Shown: positions 32,695 through 42,740, counted from the first letter of the stretch. The stretch is 64,000 nucleotides of DNA from Rhodospirillales bacterium (GCA_947473305.1 CANJCB010000001.1:1-64000); one strand, 5' to 3'. The notes: a model not told the origin generated them from the letters alone. Translations and numbers: made by a program.

Positions 32695-33856
32695 GCACCG
32701 GCGGTCACGTTCGAAAGCGCGGCGAAGGCACCTGGGAGTTGAAATTCGATCTCGGAACCGATCCCCTCACCGGCAAGCGGAAGACGCGCTACCACAACTT
32801 CAAAGGGACGAAACCAGAGGCGTGAAGCATCTGCGGGAACTGATGAAGTCAGCGGACGATGGCGCTTACGTCGATCCGACGAAGACGACGCTATCCGAAT
32901 TCCTAACTCGCTGGGAAACGTGGGTATCGACCCAGGTAAGCGGGAAGACGCTGGAGCGCTATAAGGAATTGGCCACGCACCACGTGCGCCCTCACATCGG
33001 CGCCTCGCGCATGCAGAAACTCCAGACGGTCCATTTCGCGGAGCTATACGGCAAGTTGCAAAAGGCCAAGGCCAATGGAGGATCCGGCCTCGCCCCACGA
33101 ACGGTCGGTCACGTCCACCGCCTCTTGCACCAGGTCTTTGGGCACGCTGTGAAATGGCAAGTCATTACGATCAATCCGGTAGCATTGGCTGACCCACCCC
33201 GCGTCGAGCGTACCGAAGTTGAGATCCTGTCGCCCGATCAGATAAAGAAACTGCTTACGGAACTCCGCACTCAAACCCTCTATCCCGATCTCTACCCTGT
33301 GGCGGTGATGGGCATTTCAACGGGGATGCGACGCGGCGAGATGCTGGCGCTCCGATGGGGCGACGTCGACCTGGATGGCGGCAAACTTCGTGTCGAACGA
33401 TCGATTGAACAGACGAACGCCGGCATATCGTTCAAGGCACCTAAGACGAAAGCCGGCCGCCGCACGGTTACCATTCCGCCCTCGATCGTTGCCGAACTGC
33501 GGAAGCATTGGACCGAGCAGCAGAAACGGCGGCTCATCCTCGGCCTGGGCAAGGCCGGCGTGGACGATCTCGTGCTCTCGCGTGCTGATGCAAGCACATG
33601 GCCGCCCGATTCCCTCACGATGGAATGGGCGCGGGCGATCCACGTCCTCAAGCTACCGAAGGTTACGCTGCACGCTCTACGCCATACCCATGTCAGCCAG
33701 CTCATTGCCGCCGGAATGGACGTGGTGACGGTGAGCCACCGGATCGGACATAGCAACCCGACCGTGACCCTTGGGGTCTACTCGCATCTTTTCGGTAATA
33801 CCGACGAGCGGGCCGCCGCCGTGGTCGAGGCCGCCCTTGGATCTGTTCTCGCGTAG
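32691..33856 (+). pseudogene. Tyrosine recombinase (island/phage integrase), frameshifted
   Basis: The first frame from ATG 32691 gives RKRGEGTWELKFDLGTDPLT and KRKTRYHNFKGTKPEA before TGA at 32823. The rest continues one base back as KHLRELMKSADDGAYVDP and runs to the stop at 33856. Together they would give about 388 residues: arm-binding N-domain, SAM-like core-binding domain (LSEFLTRWETWV onward) and a complete catalytic domain with Arg in GMRRGEM, HALRHTH, the later His in RIGHSN and Tyr in GVYSHLFG. One missing base near 32822 explains the break. It lies 128 bases from the tRNA-Ser 3' end, the classical position for an integrase that uses the tRNA. Confidence 0.85.
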
Positions 33857-33890
33857 CAGAACCCTCCGCGAACGTCTCGAAAACAGGTTC

Positions 33891-33909
33891 GGTGGCAATC
33901 CGGTGGCAA
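33891..33909 (+). repeat. Short direct repeats, candidate integrase arm sites
   Basis: GGTGGCAA occurs at 33891-33898 and 33902-33909, an 11-base period, between the integrase stop and the tRNA end. It resembles in layout the paired GTAGCAGG repeats at 5335/5348 and 17910/17923. Paired short repeats next to the core site are usual for tyrosine integrases. Confidence 0.4.
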
Positions 33910-33984
33910 ACGGCGCAAAAGCCTGCACGGCGGCAGCGGTTCCACCACTTTGAAAACGCGAAAGTATCAAGCTTTTCAAGACGG

Positions 33985-34076
33985 TGGCGGAGGGGATGAG
34001 ATTCGAACTCACGATAGGGTTTAACCCCTATAACGGTTTAGCAAACCGCCGCCTTCAGCCACTCGGCCACCCCTCC
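33985..34076 (-). tRNA. tRNA-Ser (GCU anticodon)
   Basis: Read on the minus strand, the gene starts GGAGGGGTGGCCGAGTGG, has the anticodon loop TTTGCTAAA (anticodon GCT), a long variable arm typical of serine tRNA, the T-loop sequence GAGTTCGAATCTC and ends CTCCGCCA with an encoded CCA. The length is 92 nt including CCA. The 3' end (plus strand 33985 onward, TGGCGGAGGGGATG) is copied at 5253 and 17829. The gene stays complete, as expected when an island re-creates the end of its target. Confidence 0.95.
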
Positions 34077-34109
34077 ACCGGGAGGGTTTCCCCTCAACGG
34101 CTTGGGGCT

Positions 34110-34138
34110 GTTCTAAAGGTGGGCATGGGGCCTGTCAA
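34110..34138 (-). promoter_or_regulatory. Sigma-70-type promoter of tRNA-Ser
   Basis: On the minus strand TTGACA (34138-34133) and TAGAAC (34115-34110) are separated by 17 bases, and the -10 lies about 34 bases ahead of the tRNA 5' end. The consensus -35 and the exact spacing make this one of the clearest promoters in the window. Confidence 0.7.
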
Positions 34139-34190
34139 CGCGGGGTTCCAATCAGGCAGGAAAATAAAACGCAATTGCCAAATAATTTAT

Positions 34191-34218
34191 TTGCATTTTA
34201 TTGAAATTAACATAATCA
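34191..34218 (+). promoter_or_regulatory. Candidate promoter of the 75-residue protein gene
   Basis: TTGCAT (34191) and TAATCA (34213) are 16 bases apart inside an unusually AT-rich stretch (34160-34222) in otherwise GC-rich DNA. The gene start is 32 bases downstream of the -10. Confidence 0.45.
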
Positions 34219-34249
34219 TTAGCCCCAGGACCAACCCAGGGGGAACATC

Positions 34250-34477
34250 ATGAGCCTCTCAAAGCGTTCCATCGAAACCCTTCTCGATCTCGTCGAAATC
34301 AAGATCAGCTATATGGACGTCCAGGACCGCGAGGACGCCCGCGAGCTTCAGACTCTGGAGCGTTGCCGGGACGAATTGCGCGCCGTCGAGGGCGGCCATA
34401 GCGCCGAAGTGATGGCTTTCGCAGCCCCGGTTCGCCGCCGCGTCGGCCGGCCGCCGCGGGTCGCCCTCAGCGCCTGA
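34250..34477 (+). CDS. Small conserved-type hypothetical protein
   Basis: A 75-residue protein with a helical, charged first part (IETLLDLVEIKISYMDVQ and DAREL), and a basic, Pro-rich end (VRRRVGRPPR) reminiscent of an AT-hook. The ATG at 34250 is preceded by GGGGGAAC. It has its own candidate promoter and stands alone between the tRNA and the glutathione S-transferase gene. I do not know its function; the basic tail could touch nucleic acid. Confidence 0.65.
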   Translation: MSLSKRSIETLLDLVEIKISYMDVQDREDARELQTLERCRDELRAVEGGHSAEVMAFAAPVRRRVGRPPRVALSA

Positions 34478-34486
34478 GTTCCCGCT

Positions 34487-35101
34487 TCAGGGAACTTTCA
34501 TGCCCCGCTGCACAGCGGGGCGGGCGCCGATCGCGTCGTACCAGCGTTTGACCGACGGAAAGTCTTCGAGCGCCACCTGGTGCCACTCGTGGCGCGACAC
34601 CCAGGGCCAGGTCGCGATGTCGGCGATGGAATAAGCGTCGGCAAGGAATTCGCGGTCTTTCAGGCGGCTCTCGAGCACGCCGTAGAGCCGGCGAGTTTCC
34701 TTGGTGTAGCGCTCGATGCCATAGGGCACCTTTTCCGACGCCGCGCGCAGGAAATGATGGGCCTGGCCGAACATCGGCCCGACGCCGCCCATCTGAAACA
34801 TGAGCCAAGCCAGCGTCTCGTAGCGCTCGCCCGGCTTTGACGACATCAGCTTCCCGGTCTTCTCCGCGAGATAAATCAGGATGGCGCCCGATTCGAAGAG
34901 GCTGATCGGCTCGCCCTCCGGCCCCTCGGGGTCGGTAATCGCCGGGATCTTGCCATTGGGGTTGAGCGCCAGAAACTCCGGCGTGAATTGCGCGCCCTTC
35001 GTGATGTCGACGGGATGGACCCGATAGGGCAGCGCGAGTTCCTCCAGCATGATCGAGACCTTGCGGCCGTTCGGGGTTCCCCAGGTATAGAGTTCGATCA
35101 T
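34487..35101 (-). CDS. Glutathione S-transferase-like disulfide-bond oxidoreductase (YfcG/YghU type)
   Basis: A 204-residue protein with an N-terminal thioredoxin-like domain (IELYTWGTPNGRKVSIMLEE, then NPNGKIPAI with the cis-Pro and LFESGAILIYLAEK, where the glutathione carboxylate binds) and a C-terminal helical domain from about residue 95. The TPNGRK segment at the active site is characteristic of the Nu-class/YfcG group, which reduces disulfides with two glutathiones. It converges with the small protein gene ahead of it, ending 9 bases beyond the latter's stop. Confidence 0.88.
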   Translation of the reverse strand: MIELYTWGTPNGRKVSIMLEELALPYRVHPVDITKGAQFTPEFLALNPNGKIPAITDPEGPEGEPISLFESGAILIYLAEKTGKLMSSKPGERYETLAWLMFQMGGVGPMFGQAHHFLRAASEKVPYGIERYTKETRRLYGVLESRLKDREFLADAYSIADIATWPWVSRHEWHQVALEDFPSVKRWYDAIGARPAVQRGMKVP

Positions 35102-35251
35102 CGCCAGTCCTTTCGCCGTTAGCCCGCAACAGGCTTAACTCAATCGGCCTGTTCCAGGAAGAACAGCCGTCCTTCCATAACTCCCTATTTATCCTGCTTG
35201 ACCGCTCGTCGCCGCGAGCGCGCGTGCTAAACTATTGTTGAGATCACGACG

Positions 35252-36712
35252 ATGGCGACGACGGGCAAGCAAATGAGCACAGGCGAGATTTCGGCGAAGA
35301 TCCATCCGGTGATCCTATCCGGCGGTTCCGGCACACGGCTTTGGCCGATGTCCCGCGCCATGCAGCCCAAGCAACTCCTGCCGCTGCTGTCGGAGCAAAG
35401 CCTGCTGCAGGAGACTGCGCTGCGTGTGGCCGATGCCCGGCGCTTCACCCCTCCCCTCATCGTCTCCAACGACCAGCATCGCTTCCAGGTCGCGGAACAG
35501 ATTCGGCTCGCCGGCGCCACGCCCCGCTCCATCGTCTTGGAGCCCATGGGACGCAACACCGCACCTGCGATCTGCGTGGCGGCGCTGATCCTGCTCCAGG
35601 ACGATCCCGAGGCCTTGATGCTGGTCATGCCCTCGGACCATGCGATCGGGGACACCGCGGCCTTTCGCCAAGCGATCGACCGGGCCGCCACGGCAGCCAA
35701 AGGCGGCGCGCTGGTGACCTTCGGCATTACCGCAGACCGGCCGGAGACCGGCTATGGCTATATCCGCCGAGGGGCCGCGCTCAAGGGACAGGACGGGTGC
35801 TTCGAGGTCGCAGGCTTCGTGGAGAAGCCCGACCGGGACCGCGCCCAGGGCTATGTCGCGGATGGCGGCTACTATTGGAACAGCGGGATCTTCCTGTTTC
35901 CCGCCGCCGGCTTCCTGGCGGAACTGGAGCAGCATGATGCGGCGACCGTGGCCGCCTGCCGCGAAGCGTTGGAAAAGGGCGCGCGCGATCTCGACTTCCT
36001 CCGCCTCGACAAGGAGGCTTTCGCCAAGGCCCAGAATATCTCGGTCGACTATGCGGTGATGGAACGCACCAAGCATGCGGCCGTGGTGCCGGTCAGCATG
36101 GGCTGGAGCGATGCCGGGACCTGGGATTCGCTCTGGCAGATCGGGGCCAAGGACGAGAACGGCAACGTCACCCAGGGCGATGTGATCGCCGAGGATGCGC
36201 GCAACTCCTATCTCCGGGCGGAAAGCGGCCTGCTGGCGGTCCTGGGCGTGGAGGACCTGGTCGTGGTTTCCACCTCGGACACGGTGATGGTGGCCCATCG
36301 CGACCGGGCGCAGGATATCAAAAAGCTCGTGACGCGCCTCGAACGCGACGGCCGCAGCGAACTTCAGAGCCACCCCGTGGTCCACCGTCCCTGGGGCTCC
36401 TTCCACTCGATCCACAGCGGCGAGCGGGTCCAGGTGAAGCACATCATGGTGAAGCCGGGCGGGAAGCTATCCCTCCAGATGCATCATCACCGGGCGGAGC
36501 ATTGGGTGGTGGTCAACGGCACCGCCAAGGTGACGCGGGGCAACGAGGAGATCCTTCTCTACGAGGACCAGTCGACCTATATCCCGATGGGCACCACGCA
36601 CCGGCTGGAGAACCCCGGTAAGATCCCGCTCCACCTTATCGAAGTGCAGTCCGGCGGCTATCTCGGGGAGGACGATATCGTGCGCTACGAGGATACCTAC
36701 GGGCGGAGTTGA
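35252..36712 (+). CDS. manC: Mannose-1-phosphate guanylyltransferase / mannose-6-phosphate isomerase
   Basis: A 486-residue bifunctional-type enzyme. The N-terminal nucleotidyltransferase has GGSGTRLWPMSR near residue 24, the sugar-binding FVEKPD near 190 and a C-terminal cupin isomerase domain (HRPWGSFHSI near 375; metal ligands in SLQMHHHRAEHW near 410). It makes GDP-mannose, the precursor of capsule, O-antigen and other exopolysaccharide sugars. The ATG at 35252 was used; 35273 is also possible. No other polysaccharide genes adjoin it. The gene converges with gatB, only three bases apart. Confidence 0.93.
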   Translation: MATTGKQMSTGEISAKIHPVILSGGSGTRLWPMSRAMQPKQLLPLLSEQSLLQETALRVADARRFTPPLIVSNDQHRFQVAEQIRLAGATPRSIVLEPMGRNTAPAICVAALILLQDDPEALMLVMPSDHAIGDTAAFRQAIDRAATAAKGGALVTFGITADRPETGYGYIRRGAALKGQDGCFEVAGFVEKPDRDRAQGYVADGGYYWNSGIFLFPAAGFLAELEQHDAATVAACREALEKGARDLDFLRLDKEAFAKAQNISVDYAVMERTKHAAVVPVSMGWSDAGTWDSLWQIGAKDENGNVTQGDVIAEDARNSYLRAESGLLAVLGVEDLVVVSTSDTVMVAHRDRAQDIKKLVTRLERDGRSELQSHPVVHRPWGSFHSIHSGERVQVKHIMVKPGGKLSLQMHHHRAEHWVVVNGTAKVTRGNEEILLYEDQSTYIPMGTTHRLENPGKIPLHLIEVQSGGYLGEDDIVRYEDTYGRS

Positions 36713-36715
36713 ACC

Positions 36716-38167
36716 TCAGCCCGCCAGCTTCTTGCGCAGGATATCGTTGACCACGCCCGGGTTGGCCTTGCCCTGGGTGGCCTTCATCACCTGGCCAACG
36801 AAGAAGCCGAAGAGCTTGTCCTTGCCCGAGCGGTATTCCGCGACCTTGTCGGCATTGGCCGCCATAACCGCGTCGATCGAGCTTTCGATCGCGCCGGTAT
36901 CGGTGACCTGACGAAGGCCCTGCTCTTCCACGATCTCGGCCGGGGCCTTGCCGGTCTTGACCATGGCGGCGAAAACATCCTTGGCGAGCTTGCCCGAGAG
37001 CGTTCCATCGCCCATGAGATCGAGAAGTTCGCCAAGCGCTTGTGCTGAAACCGGCGATTGCTCGATGCCCAACCCTTCCCGGTTCAGCGTGCCGAACAGT
37101 TCCCCCGTCACCCAATTGGCCGCGATCTTCGGGTCGCGGCCCTTGGCGACCGTCTCGAAGAATTCGGCAGTAATGCGCTCGTCCACCAGCACGCCGGCAT
37201 CGTAGGGGCTGAGCTTGTAGTCGGCGATGAAGCGCGCCTTCTTCTTGTCGGGAAGTTCCGGCAGGTTGCGCTTCAGATCCTCGACCATCTTAGGATCGAG
37301 CACGAGCGGCAGGAGATCCGGGTCGGGGAAATAGCGATAGTCATGCGCCTGTTCCTTCGACCGCATGGGTCGGGTTTCGCCCCGGTTCGGATCGAAGAGA
37401 CGGGTCTGCTGGATCACCGCGCCGCCGTCCTCGATCAGTTCGACCTGGCGGCGGGCCTCGATCTCGATGGCCTGCATGACGAAGCGGACGGAATTGACGT
37501 TCTTGATCTCGCAGCGCGTGCCGAAGGGGTCGCCGGGACGGCGCACGGAGACATTGCAGTCGCAGCGCATGGAGCCCTCCTCCATGTTCCCGTCGCAGGT
37601 CCCGAGATAGCGCAGGATCGACCGCAGCTTGCGCAGATAGGCCCCCGCCTCCTCCGCCGTGCGCAGATCGGGTTCCGACACGATCTCCATGAGCGCGACG
37701 CCTGCCCGGTTCAAATCCACATAGGTCATGGTCGGGTTCTGGTCGTGGAGGCTCTTGCCCGCATCCTGTTCCAGATGAAGGCGCGTGATGCCGATCTCGC
37801 GGGTGGAGCCGTCGTCCATGTCGAGGGTGATCTTGCCCTCGCCCACGACGGGCTTCGTGAATTGCGAGATCTGATAGCCCGCCGGCAGGTCGGCGTAGAA
37901 ATAGTTCTTCCGGTCGAAGACCGAGACCATGTTGATCTGCGCTTCCAGGCCGAGGCCCGTACGCACCGCCTGCTCGACGCAATGGCGGTTGATGACCGGC
38001 AGCATGCCCGGAAAAGCCGCATCGACCGGCGAGACATGGGTATTGGGCTCGGCGCCGAAAGCAGCCGAAGCACCGGAGAAAAGCTTGGCCTCGGAGACCA
38101 CCTGGGCGTGGACTTCCAGCCCGATCACGATCTCCCAGGAACCGGTGCGTCCTTCGATGAGGCTCAT
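36716..38167 (-). CDS. gatB: Aspartyl/glutamyl-tRNA amidotransferase subunit B
   Basis: A 483-residue protein with GatB signatures: [13 protein letters not shown] near the start, [16 protein letters not shown] near residue 86, [17 protein letters not shown] near 148 and RCDCNVSVR near 203. The C-terminal YqeY-like tail domain ends LRKKLAG. GatB phosphorylates the misacylated Glu-tRNA(Gln) or Asp-tRNA(Asn) before amidation. The ATG overlaps the gatA stop (ATGA at 38167), so gatC-gatA-gatB form a tightly coupled minus-strand operon. Confidence 0.97.
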   Translation of the reverse strand: MSLIEGRTGSWEIVIGLEVHAQVVSEAKLFSGASAAFGAEPNTHVSPVDAAFPGMLPVINRHCVEQAVRTGLGLEAQINMVSVFDRKNYFYADLPAGYQISQFTKPVVGEGKITLDMDDGSTREIGITRLHLEQDAGKSLHDQNPTMTYVDLNRAGVALMEIVSEPDLRTAEEAGAYLRKLRSILRYLGTCDGNMEEGSMRCDCNVSVRRPGDPFGTRCEIKNVNSVRFVMQAIEIEARRQVELIEDGGAVIQQTRLFDPNRGETRPMRSKEQAHDYRYFPDPDLLPLVLDPKMVEDLKRNLPELPDKKKARFIADYKLSPYDAGVLVDERITAEFFETVAKGRDPKIAANWVTGELFGTLNREGLGIEQSPVSAQALGELLDLMGDGTLSGKLAKDVFAAMVKTGKAPAEIVEEQGLRQVTDTGAIESSIDAVMAANADKVAEYRSGKDKLFGFFVGQVMKATQGKANPGVVNDILRKKLAG

Positions 38168-39639
38168 GGCCGGCTCCCCTGCGCGCGATGGGTGAATTGG
38201 GCCGCCTGCTCCACCACGCCCGCGACCCGGAACATGGTCTCCTCGTCGAAGGCCTTGCCAATCACCTGCAGGCCGAGCGGCAAGCCATCCGACGACAGCC
38301 CCGCCGGGACCGAAATGCCTGGCAAGCCGGCCAGGTTCACCGGCACGGTGAAGACGTCGTTCAGATACATCGCAAGCGGATCGTCCGCCTTCTCGCCGAT
38401 GGCGAAGGCCGCCGAGGGCGCGGTCGGCGTGAGGATGCAGTCAACCTCCGCGAACGCCTTGGCGAAATCCTTCGCGATCAGTGTCCGGACCTGCTGCGCC
38501 TTGATGTAATAGGCATCGTAATAGCCCGCCGACAGAACATAGGTGCCGATCAGAACCCGGCGCTTCACCTCTTCGCCGAAGCCTTCGGCGCGAGTGTTTT
38601 CATACATCTCGTCGAGGGTTGCCCCGGGAACGCGGAGCCCGAACCGGACGCCGTCATAACGGGCGAGGTTCGAAGACGCTTCGGCCGGAGCGATGATGTA
38701 ATAGGTCGGCAACGCGTATTTGGTCATGGGCAGGCTGATCTCGACGGCCTTGGCCCCGGCCTGCTCCAGCCAGTCGATGCCCTGTTTCCACAGCGCTTCG
38801 ATTTCGGCAGGCATGCCGTCCACCCGGTATTCGCGGGGAATGCCGATCCTGAGCCCCCGGATATCCCCGGTGAGAGCGGCCTCGAAATCCGGCACGGCGA
38901 GGGGGGCGGAAGTCGAATCCTTCGGATCGTGTCCCGCCATCACCCCGAGCATGATCGCCGAATCCCGCACCGTGCGCGTCATCGGCCCCGCTTGATCGAG
39001 TGAGGAGGCAAAGGCGACGATCCCCCAACGGGAGCACCGCCCATAGGTCGGCTTCAGTCCGACGATGCCGCAGAACCCGGCCGGCTGGCGGATCGAGCCA
39101 CCCGTATCCGTCGCTGTCGCCGCGAGCGCCGCATAGGCCGCGACCGCCGCCGCCGACCCGCCCGAAGACCCGCCCGGCACAAGCGGCCGGTTGTCGCCAG
39201 CCCGCCTCCAGGGGTTTTCGACCGGCCCGAAGGCGCTGGTCATATTGGAAGAACCCATGGCGAATTCGTCGAGGTTGGTCTTGCCGAGCATGACCGCACC
39301 GGCATTCAAGAGATTCTCGGTCACGGTCGATTCGTAAGGCGGCTTGAAGCCCTTGAGGATCCGCGAGGCCGCCGTGGTCTGAACCCCCTTGGTGCAGAAG
39401 AGGTCCTTGATCGCGAGCGGCAGCCCGTCGAGCGGCAATCCCTCCCCTCGCCCGAGCCGCACGTCGGCGCTCGCCGCAGCGGCAAGCGCCTGCTCCGGCG
39501 TCTCGACGATGAAGGCGTTCAAGGGCCGGATGGCTTCGACGGCCGCGATATGGGCCTCGGTCAACTCCCGAGCGGAGAAGTCGCGCTTGCGCAACCCGTC
39601 GCGGGCGTCCGAGAGTGTCAGATCGGTAAAAACGCCCAT
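38164..39639 (-). CDS. gatA: Aspartyl/glutamyl-tRNA amidotransferase subunit A
   Basis: A 491-residue amidase-signature enzyme. The Ser-cisSer-Lys triad is visible: Lys in [11 protein letters not shown] near residue 78, and the two serines in [12 protein letters not shown] near 153-177. It releases ammonia from glutamine and channels it to GatB. The start ATG at 39639 overlaps the gatC stop (TGATG); a GTG one codon upstream is an alternative. Full family length. Confidence 0.97.
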   Translation of the reverse strand: MGVFTDLTLSDARDGLRKRDFSARELTEAHIAAVEAIRPLNAFIVETPEQALAAAASADVRLGRGEGLPLDGLPLAIKDLFCTKGVQTTAASRILKGFKPPYESTVTENLLNAGAVMLGKTNLDEFAMGSSNMTSAFGPVENPWRRAGDNRPLVPGGSSGGSAAAVAAYAALAATATDTGGSIRQPAGFCGIVGLKPTYGRCSRWGIVAFASSLDQAGPMTRTVRDSAIMLGVMAGHDPKDSTSAPLAVPDFEAALTGDIRGLRIGIPREYRVDGMPAEIEALWKQGIDWLEQAGAKAVEISLPMTKYALPTYYIIAPAEASSNLARYDGVRFGLRVPGATLDEMYENTRAEGFGEEVKRRVLIGTYVLSAGYYDAYYIKAQQVRTLIAKDFAKAFAEVDCILTPTAPSAAFAIGEKADDPLAMYLNDVFTVPVNLAGLPGISVPAGLSSDGLPLGLQVIGKAFDEETMFRVAGVVEQAAQFTHRAQGSRP

Positions 39640-39929
39640 CACTCGACGACCTTGGGAACGGTGAAGAAGGCCCCGCGCGCGGGGCTCGTCGCATTGGCCA
39701 GGATATCGTCGCGGCGATTGCCGTCCGTCACCTTGTCCTCGCGCATGAAAAGCGTCATCTCGGCGACGCTCGTCATGGGTTCGACGCCGGTGGTGTCGAC
39801 TTCCGAAAGCTGCTCGATCCAGGTGACGATCGTCGAAAGATCGGCCGCCAGACGTTCCTGGTCCGCCTCGGGCACCTTGATCCGCGCCAGGGTGGCGATA
39901 CGCGCCACGGTGGCCTTGTCCAACGCCAT
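39639..39929 (-). CDS. gatC: Aspartyl/glutamyl-tRNA amidotransferase subunit C
   Basis: A 96-residue protein of normal GatC length: [15 protein letters not shown] at the start, [16 protein letters not shown] in the middle and [11 protein letters not shown] at the end. It is a scaffold that wraps GatA and stabilises the GatAB complex. It is the first gene of the operon; the divergent ruvX starts 55 bases away, so the promoters of both lie in that short gap. Longer versions beginning upstream would overlap ruvX and are rejected. Confidence 0.96.
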   Translation of the reverse strand: MALDKATVARIATLARIKVPEADQERLAADLSTIVTWIEQLSEVDTTGVEPMTSVAEMTLFMREDKVTDGNRRDDILANATSPARGAFFTVPKVVE

Positions 39930-39983
39930 GATATAAATGTCTCCTGCCGCGTCACGCGGGGCCTCGAAAAGTATCATTGCGAC

Positions 39984-40484
39984 ATGGCGATCTGCAACCC
40001 TAGCGACTTGAAGGCCCAGCTTCAGCCTGGCGCCCGGCTCATGGGCCTCGACGTCGGCACCAAGACAATCGGCTTGGCGCTGTCCGATACGCGGTTGTCG
40101 ATTGCTTCGCCCCTTCGCACCATCGCCCGGAAACGCTTCCGCGAAGATGCCGCCGATCTCTTCATGGAGATCACCAAGCATCAGGTCGCTGCCCTGGTCG
40201 TCGGCCTGCCGATTGCCATGGATGGCACCGAGGGACCGCGCTGCCAGTCGGTACGGCAATTCACGAAGAATCTGCTGGAACTTTACGACCTTCCCATCGC
40301 CTTTTGGGACGAGCGGCTTTCGACCGCGGCCGTGACGCGCGGCATGCTGGAGGCCGATCTTTCCCGAAAACGGCGCGCCGAGATCGTCGACAAGTCCGCA
40401 GCGGCCTATATCCTCCAGGGACTGCTCGATCGGCTCTCCCATCTAGACGTAGTGGCTTGCGACCCCAAAGGACCCACCCTATAG
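39984..40484 (+). CDS. ruvX: Putative pre-16S rRNA nuclease / Holliday junction resolvase (YqgF family)
   Basis: A 166-residue RNase H-fold protein with [17 protein letters not shown] near residue 19, [10 protein letters not shown] near 72, [11 protein letters not shown] near 110 and the last acidic residue in [13 protein letters not shown]. In E. coli the family member processes the 5' end of 16S rRNA. It stands divergent from gatCAB and 10 bases ahead of pyrB, probably in the same transcript. Confidence 0.92.
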   Translation: MAICNPSDLKAQLQPGARLMGLDVGTKTIGLALSDTRLSIASPLRTIARKRFREDAADLFMEITKHQVAALVVGLPIAMDGTEGPRCQSVRQFTKNLLELYDLPIAFWDERLSTAAVTRGMLEADLSRKRRAEIVDKSAAAYILQGLLDRLSHLDVVACDPKGPTL

Positions 40485-40494
40485 TGACGCTTTA

Positions 40495-41457
40495 ATGACT
40501 TCCGCCGAACAAATCAGCTTCCCTCATCGCCATCTCCTGGGCATCGAGGGCCTCAAATCCGACGAGATCACCCTCTTGCTCGATAGGGCCGAGGGCTATG
40601 TCGACCAGAACCGCCAAGCCGACAAGAAGCGGTCGTTGCTGCGCGGTCGGACGATCATCAATCTCTTCTTCGAGAATTCGACCCGCACCCGCACTTCTTT
40701 CGAGCTGGCGGGCAAGCGGCTGGGCGGCGACGTGATCAACATGTCGGTGGCCGCAAGCTCGATCAAGAAGGGCGAGACGCTGATCGATACAGCGATGACG
40801 CTCACCGCTATGCATCCCGACGTGCTGATCGTGCGACATCCCGAATCGGGGGCGGTCCGGCTCCTTGCCGAGAAGGTCGATTGCGCCGTCATCAATGCCG
40901 GGGACGGCAGCCACGAACACCCGACCCAGGCGATCCTCGACGCGCTCACCATCCGGCGGCGTAAGGGCAAGCTGGCGGGGCTGGAGGTCGCGATCTGCGG
41001 CGACGTGTTGCACAGCCGCGTCGCCCGCTCCAATATCGCGCTGCTCAACACGATGGGGGCTCGCGTCCGTGTGGTGGCGCCGCGCACCCTCCTTCCCGCC
41101 GAGATCGGGCGGCTCGGCGTCGAGGTCTTCCACAATATGGCCGACGGGCTCAAGGGCGCCGACATCGTCATGATGCTGCGGCTGCAAACCGAGCGGATGC
41201 ACGGCAGCTTTGTGCCTTCCATCCGGGAATATTTCCATTTCTTCGGACTCGACTACGCGAAGCTCGCCGCCGCCAAGCCCGATGCGATGGTGATGCATCC
41301 GGGTCCGATGAACCGGGGGATCGAGATCGACACCGTGCTTGCCGACGATATCGACCGCAGCATGATCCGCCAGCAGGTAGAAATGGGCGTCGCCGTGCGG
41401 ATGGCCTGCCTCGACGTGCTGACCCGCGACCTCGGCAACGGACCGCCGATCCAATGA
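40495..41457 (+). CDS. pyrB: Aspartate carbamoyltransferase catalytic subunit
   Basis: A 320-residue transcarbamoylase with the carbamoyl-phosphate loop STRTRTSFE near residue 62, the 80s-loop region ASSIKKGET near 85, [14 protein letters not shown] near 140 and [11 protein letters not shown] near 270, which distinguishes ATCase from ornithine transcarbamoylase. It makes carbamoyl aspartate in pyrimidine synthesis. It overlaps the dihydroorotase-like gene by four bases. No pyrI-like regulatory subunit is present, as usual in class A ATCases that use a dihydroorotase-like partner. Confidence 0.96.
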   Translation: MTSAEQISFPHRHLLGIEGLKSDEITLLLDRAEGYVDQNRQADKKRSLLRGRTIINLFFENSTRTRTSFELAGKRLGGDVINMSVAASSIKKGETLIDTAMTLTAMHPDVLIVRHPESGAVRLLAEKVDCAVINAGDGSHEHPTQAILDALTIRRRKGKLAGLEVAICGDVLHSRVARSNIALLNTMGARVRVVAPRTLLPAEIGRLGVEVFHNMADGLKGADIVMMLRLQTERMHGSFVPSIREYFHFFGLDYAKLAAAKPDAMVMHPGPMNRGIEIDTVLADDIDRSMIRQQVEMGVAVRMACLDVLTRDLGNGPPIQ

Positions 41458-42740
41458 GCAGCACTCTCTTCCGCAACGCGCGCCTGATCGATCCCGAGAC
41501 CGGGCGCGACGAAAAGGGCGATCTCCTCGTCGAAAACGGCAAGATCGCGTCTGTCGGGACCAGCCTTCCTCAACCCTCCGGCGAAGTCGAGATCGTCGAT
41601 TGCGCGGGCGCCTGTCTTGCGCCCGGCCTCGTCGACATGCGCGTTCAGCTCCGCGAGCCGGGCGCAGAACATATGGAATCGATCGAGTCGGGCGCAACCG
41701 CGGCGGCGGCGGGCGGCATCACGACTCTCGTCATGCTGCCCAATACCGAGCCGGTGATCGACGACGTGGCTCTGGTCGAATTCATCGCCCGGCGGTCCCG
41801 CGACGTCCGCCGGACCATTGTCCGTACCTATGCCGCGGCGACCAAGGGCCTCGGTGGCCGGGAACTCACCGAGATGGGGCTTCTCTCGGCAGCGGGCGCC
41901 CTAGCCTTCACCGACGGGGTCAAGGCGATCTCCGACGCGCTCGTCATGCGGCGGGCGCTTTCCTATGCCCGGACTTTCGACCTCCTGTTGATCCAGCATC
42001 CGGAGGAGCCGAGCCTGTCCTCCAGCGGCGGGATGAACGAGGGAGAGATCGCAACCCGCCTCGGCCTCCCCGGCATCAATCCGGTTGCCGAGACCATCAT
42101 GGTGGAGCGCGACCTGCGGCTCGTCGAGGTCACGGGCGGGCGGTACCACGCCGCCCATGTAACGACGCGCGGCTCCATCGAGGCGATCCGCAAGGCGAAG
42201 GCCCAGGGCCTGCCTGTGACCTGCGATACCGCGCCGCCCTATTTCGGTCTCAACGAGACGGCCGTGGGCGATTACCGGACCTTCGCCAAGCTCTCGCCGC
42301 CCTTGCGGTCGGAAATGGACCGCCGCGCTGTGATCGAGGGACTGCAGGACGGGACGATCGACGCCATCGCCAGCGATCATTCGCCTCACGACCAGGATTC
42401 GAAGCGCCTGCCCTTCGCCTCCGCCGCCAGCGGCATAGTCGGTCTCGAGACCCTGCTGCCGCTGTCTCTGGAGCTCTTCCACAACGGCCAGATGACCCTG
42501 CCCAAGCTTTTGAAAGCGCTGAGCCGCAATCCGGCCCGCATCCTTCGGTTGCCCGGCGGGCAACTTCAGGCGGGGACTCCGGCCGACCTCGTCCTCTTCG
42601 ATCCGGACAAACCCTGGCGCATCAAGGTCGAGACCTTCAAGTCCAAGACCAAGAACTCACCCTTCGACGGACGGCCCGTGCAGGGCTTCGTGTTGCGGAC
42701 CCTGGTTTCCGGCCTCACGGTTTACCGGCACGATGGTTAG
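41454..42740 (+). CDS. Dihydroorotase-like protein, probably non-catalytic (PyrC'/PyrX)
   Basis: A 428-residue amidohydrolase-fold protein of the class I dihydroorotase type. The metal-binding His-x-His of the first strand is replaced: the expected VDxHVHLREPG reads [11 protein letters not shown], with Arg63 and Gln65. Other parts stay: [14 protein letters not shown] near residue 87, HVTT near 235 and SDHSPHD near 305. In pseudomonads the corresponding PyrC' is inactive and is needed for ATCase assembly; by analogy this protein should be the structural partner of PyrB, whose gene it overlaps. A true dihydroorotase must then be elsewhere in the genome. Confidence 0.88.
   Translation: MSSTLFRNARLIDPETGRDEKGDLLVENGKIASVGTSLPQPSGEVEIVDCAGACLAPGLVDMRVQLREPGAEHMESIESGATAAAAGGITTLVMLPNTEPVIDDVALVEFIARRSRDVRRTIVRTYAAATKGLGGRELTEMGLLSAAGALAFTDGVKAISDALVMRRALSYARTFDLLLIQHPEEPSLSSSGGMNEGEIATRLGLPGINPVAETIMVERDLRLVEVTGGRYHAAHVTTRGSIEAIRKAKAQGLPVTCDTAPPYFGLNETAVGDYRTFAKLSPPLRSEMDRRAVIEGLQDGTIDAIASDHSPHDQDSKRLPFASAASGIVGLETLLPLSLELFHNGQMTLPKLLKALSRNPARILRLPGGQLQAGTPADLVLFDPDKPWRIKVETFKSKTKNSPFDGRPVQGFVLRTLVSGLTVYRHDG

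Noticed and set aside
35315-36442. 375-codon minus-strand frame opposite manC
   Set aside because: manC is certain from its motifs, and the antisense product has no recognisable features.
37058-38509. 483-codon plus-strand frame opposite gatB
   Set aside because: The gatB protein is complete and conserved; the antisense frame spans into gatA and has no signal, domain or ribosome site.
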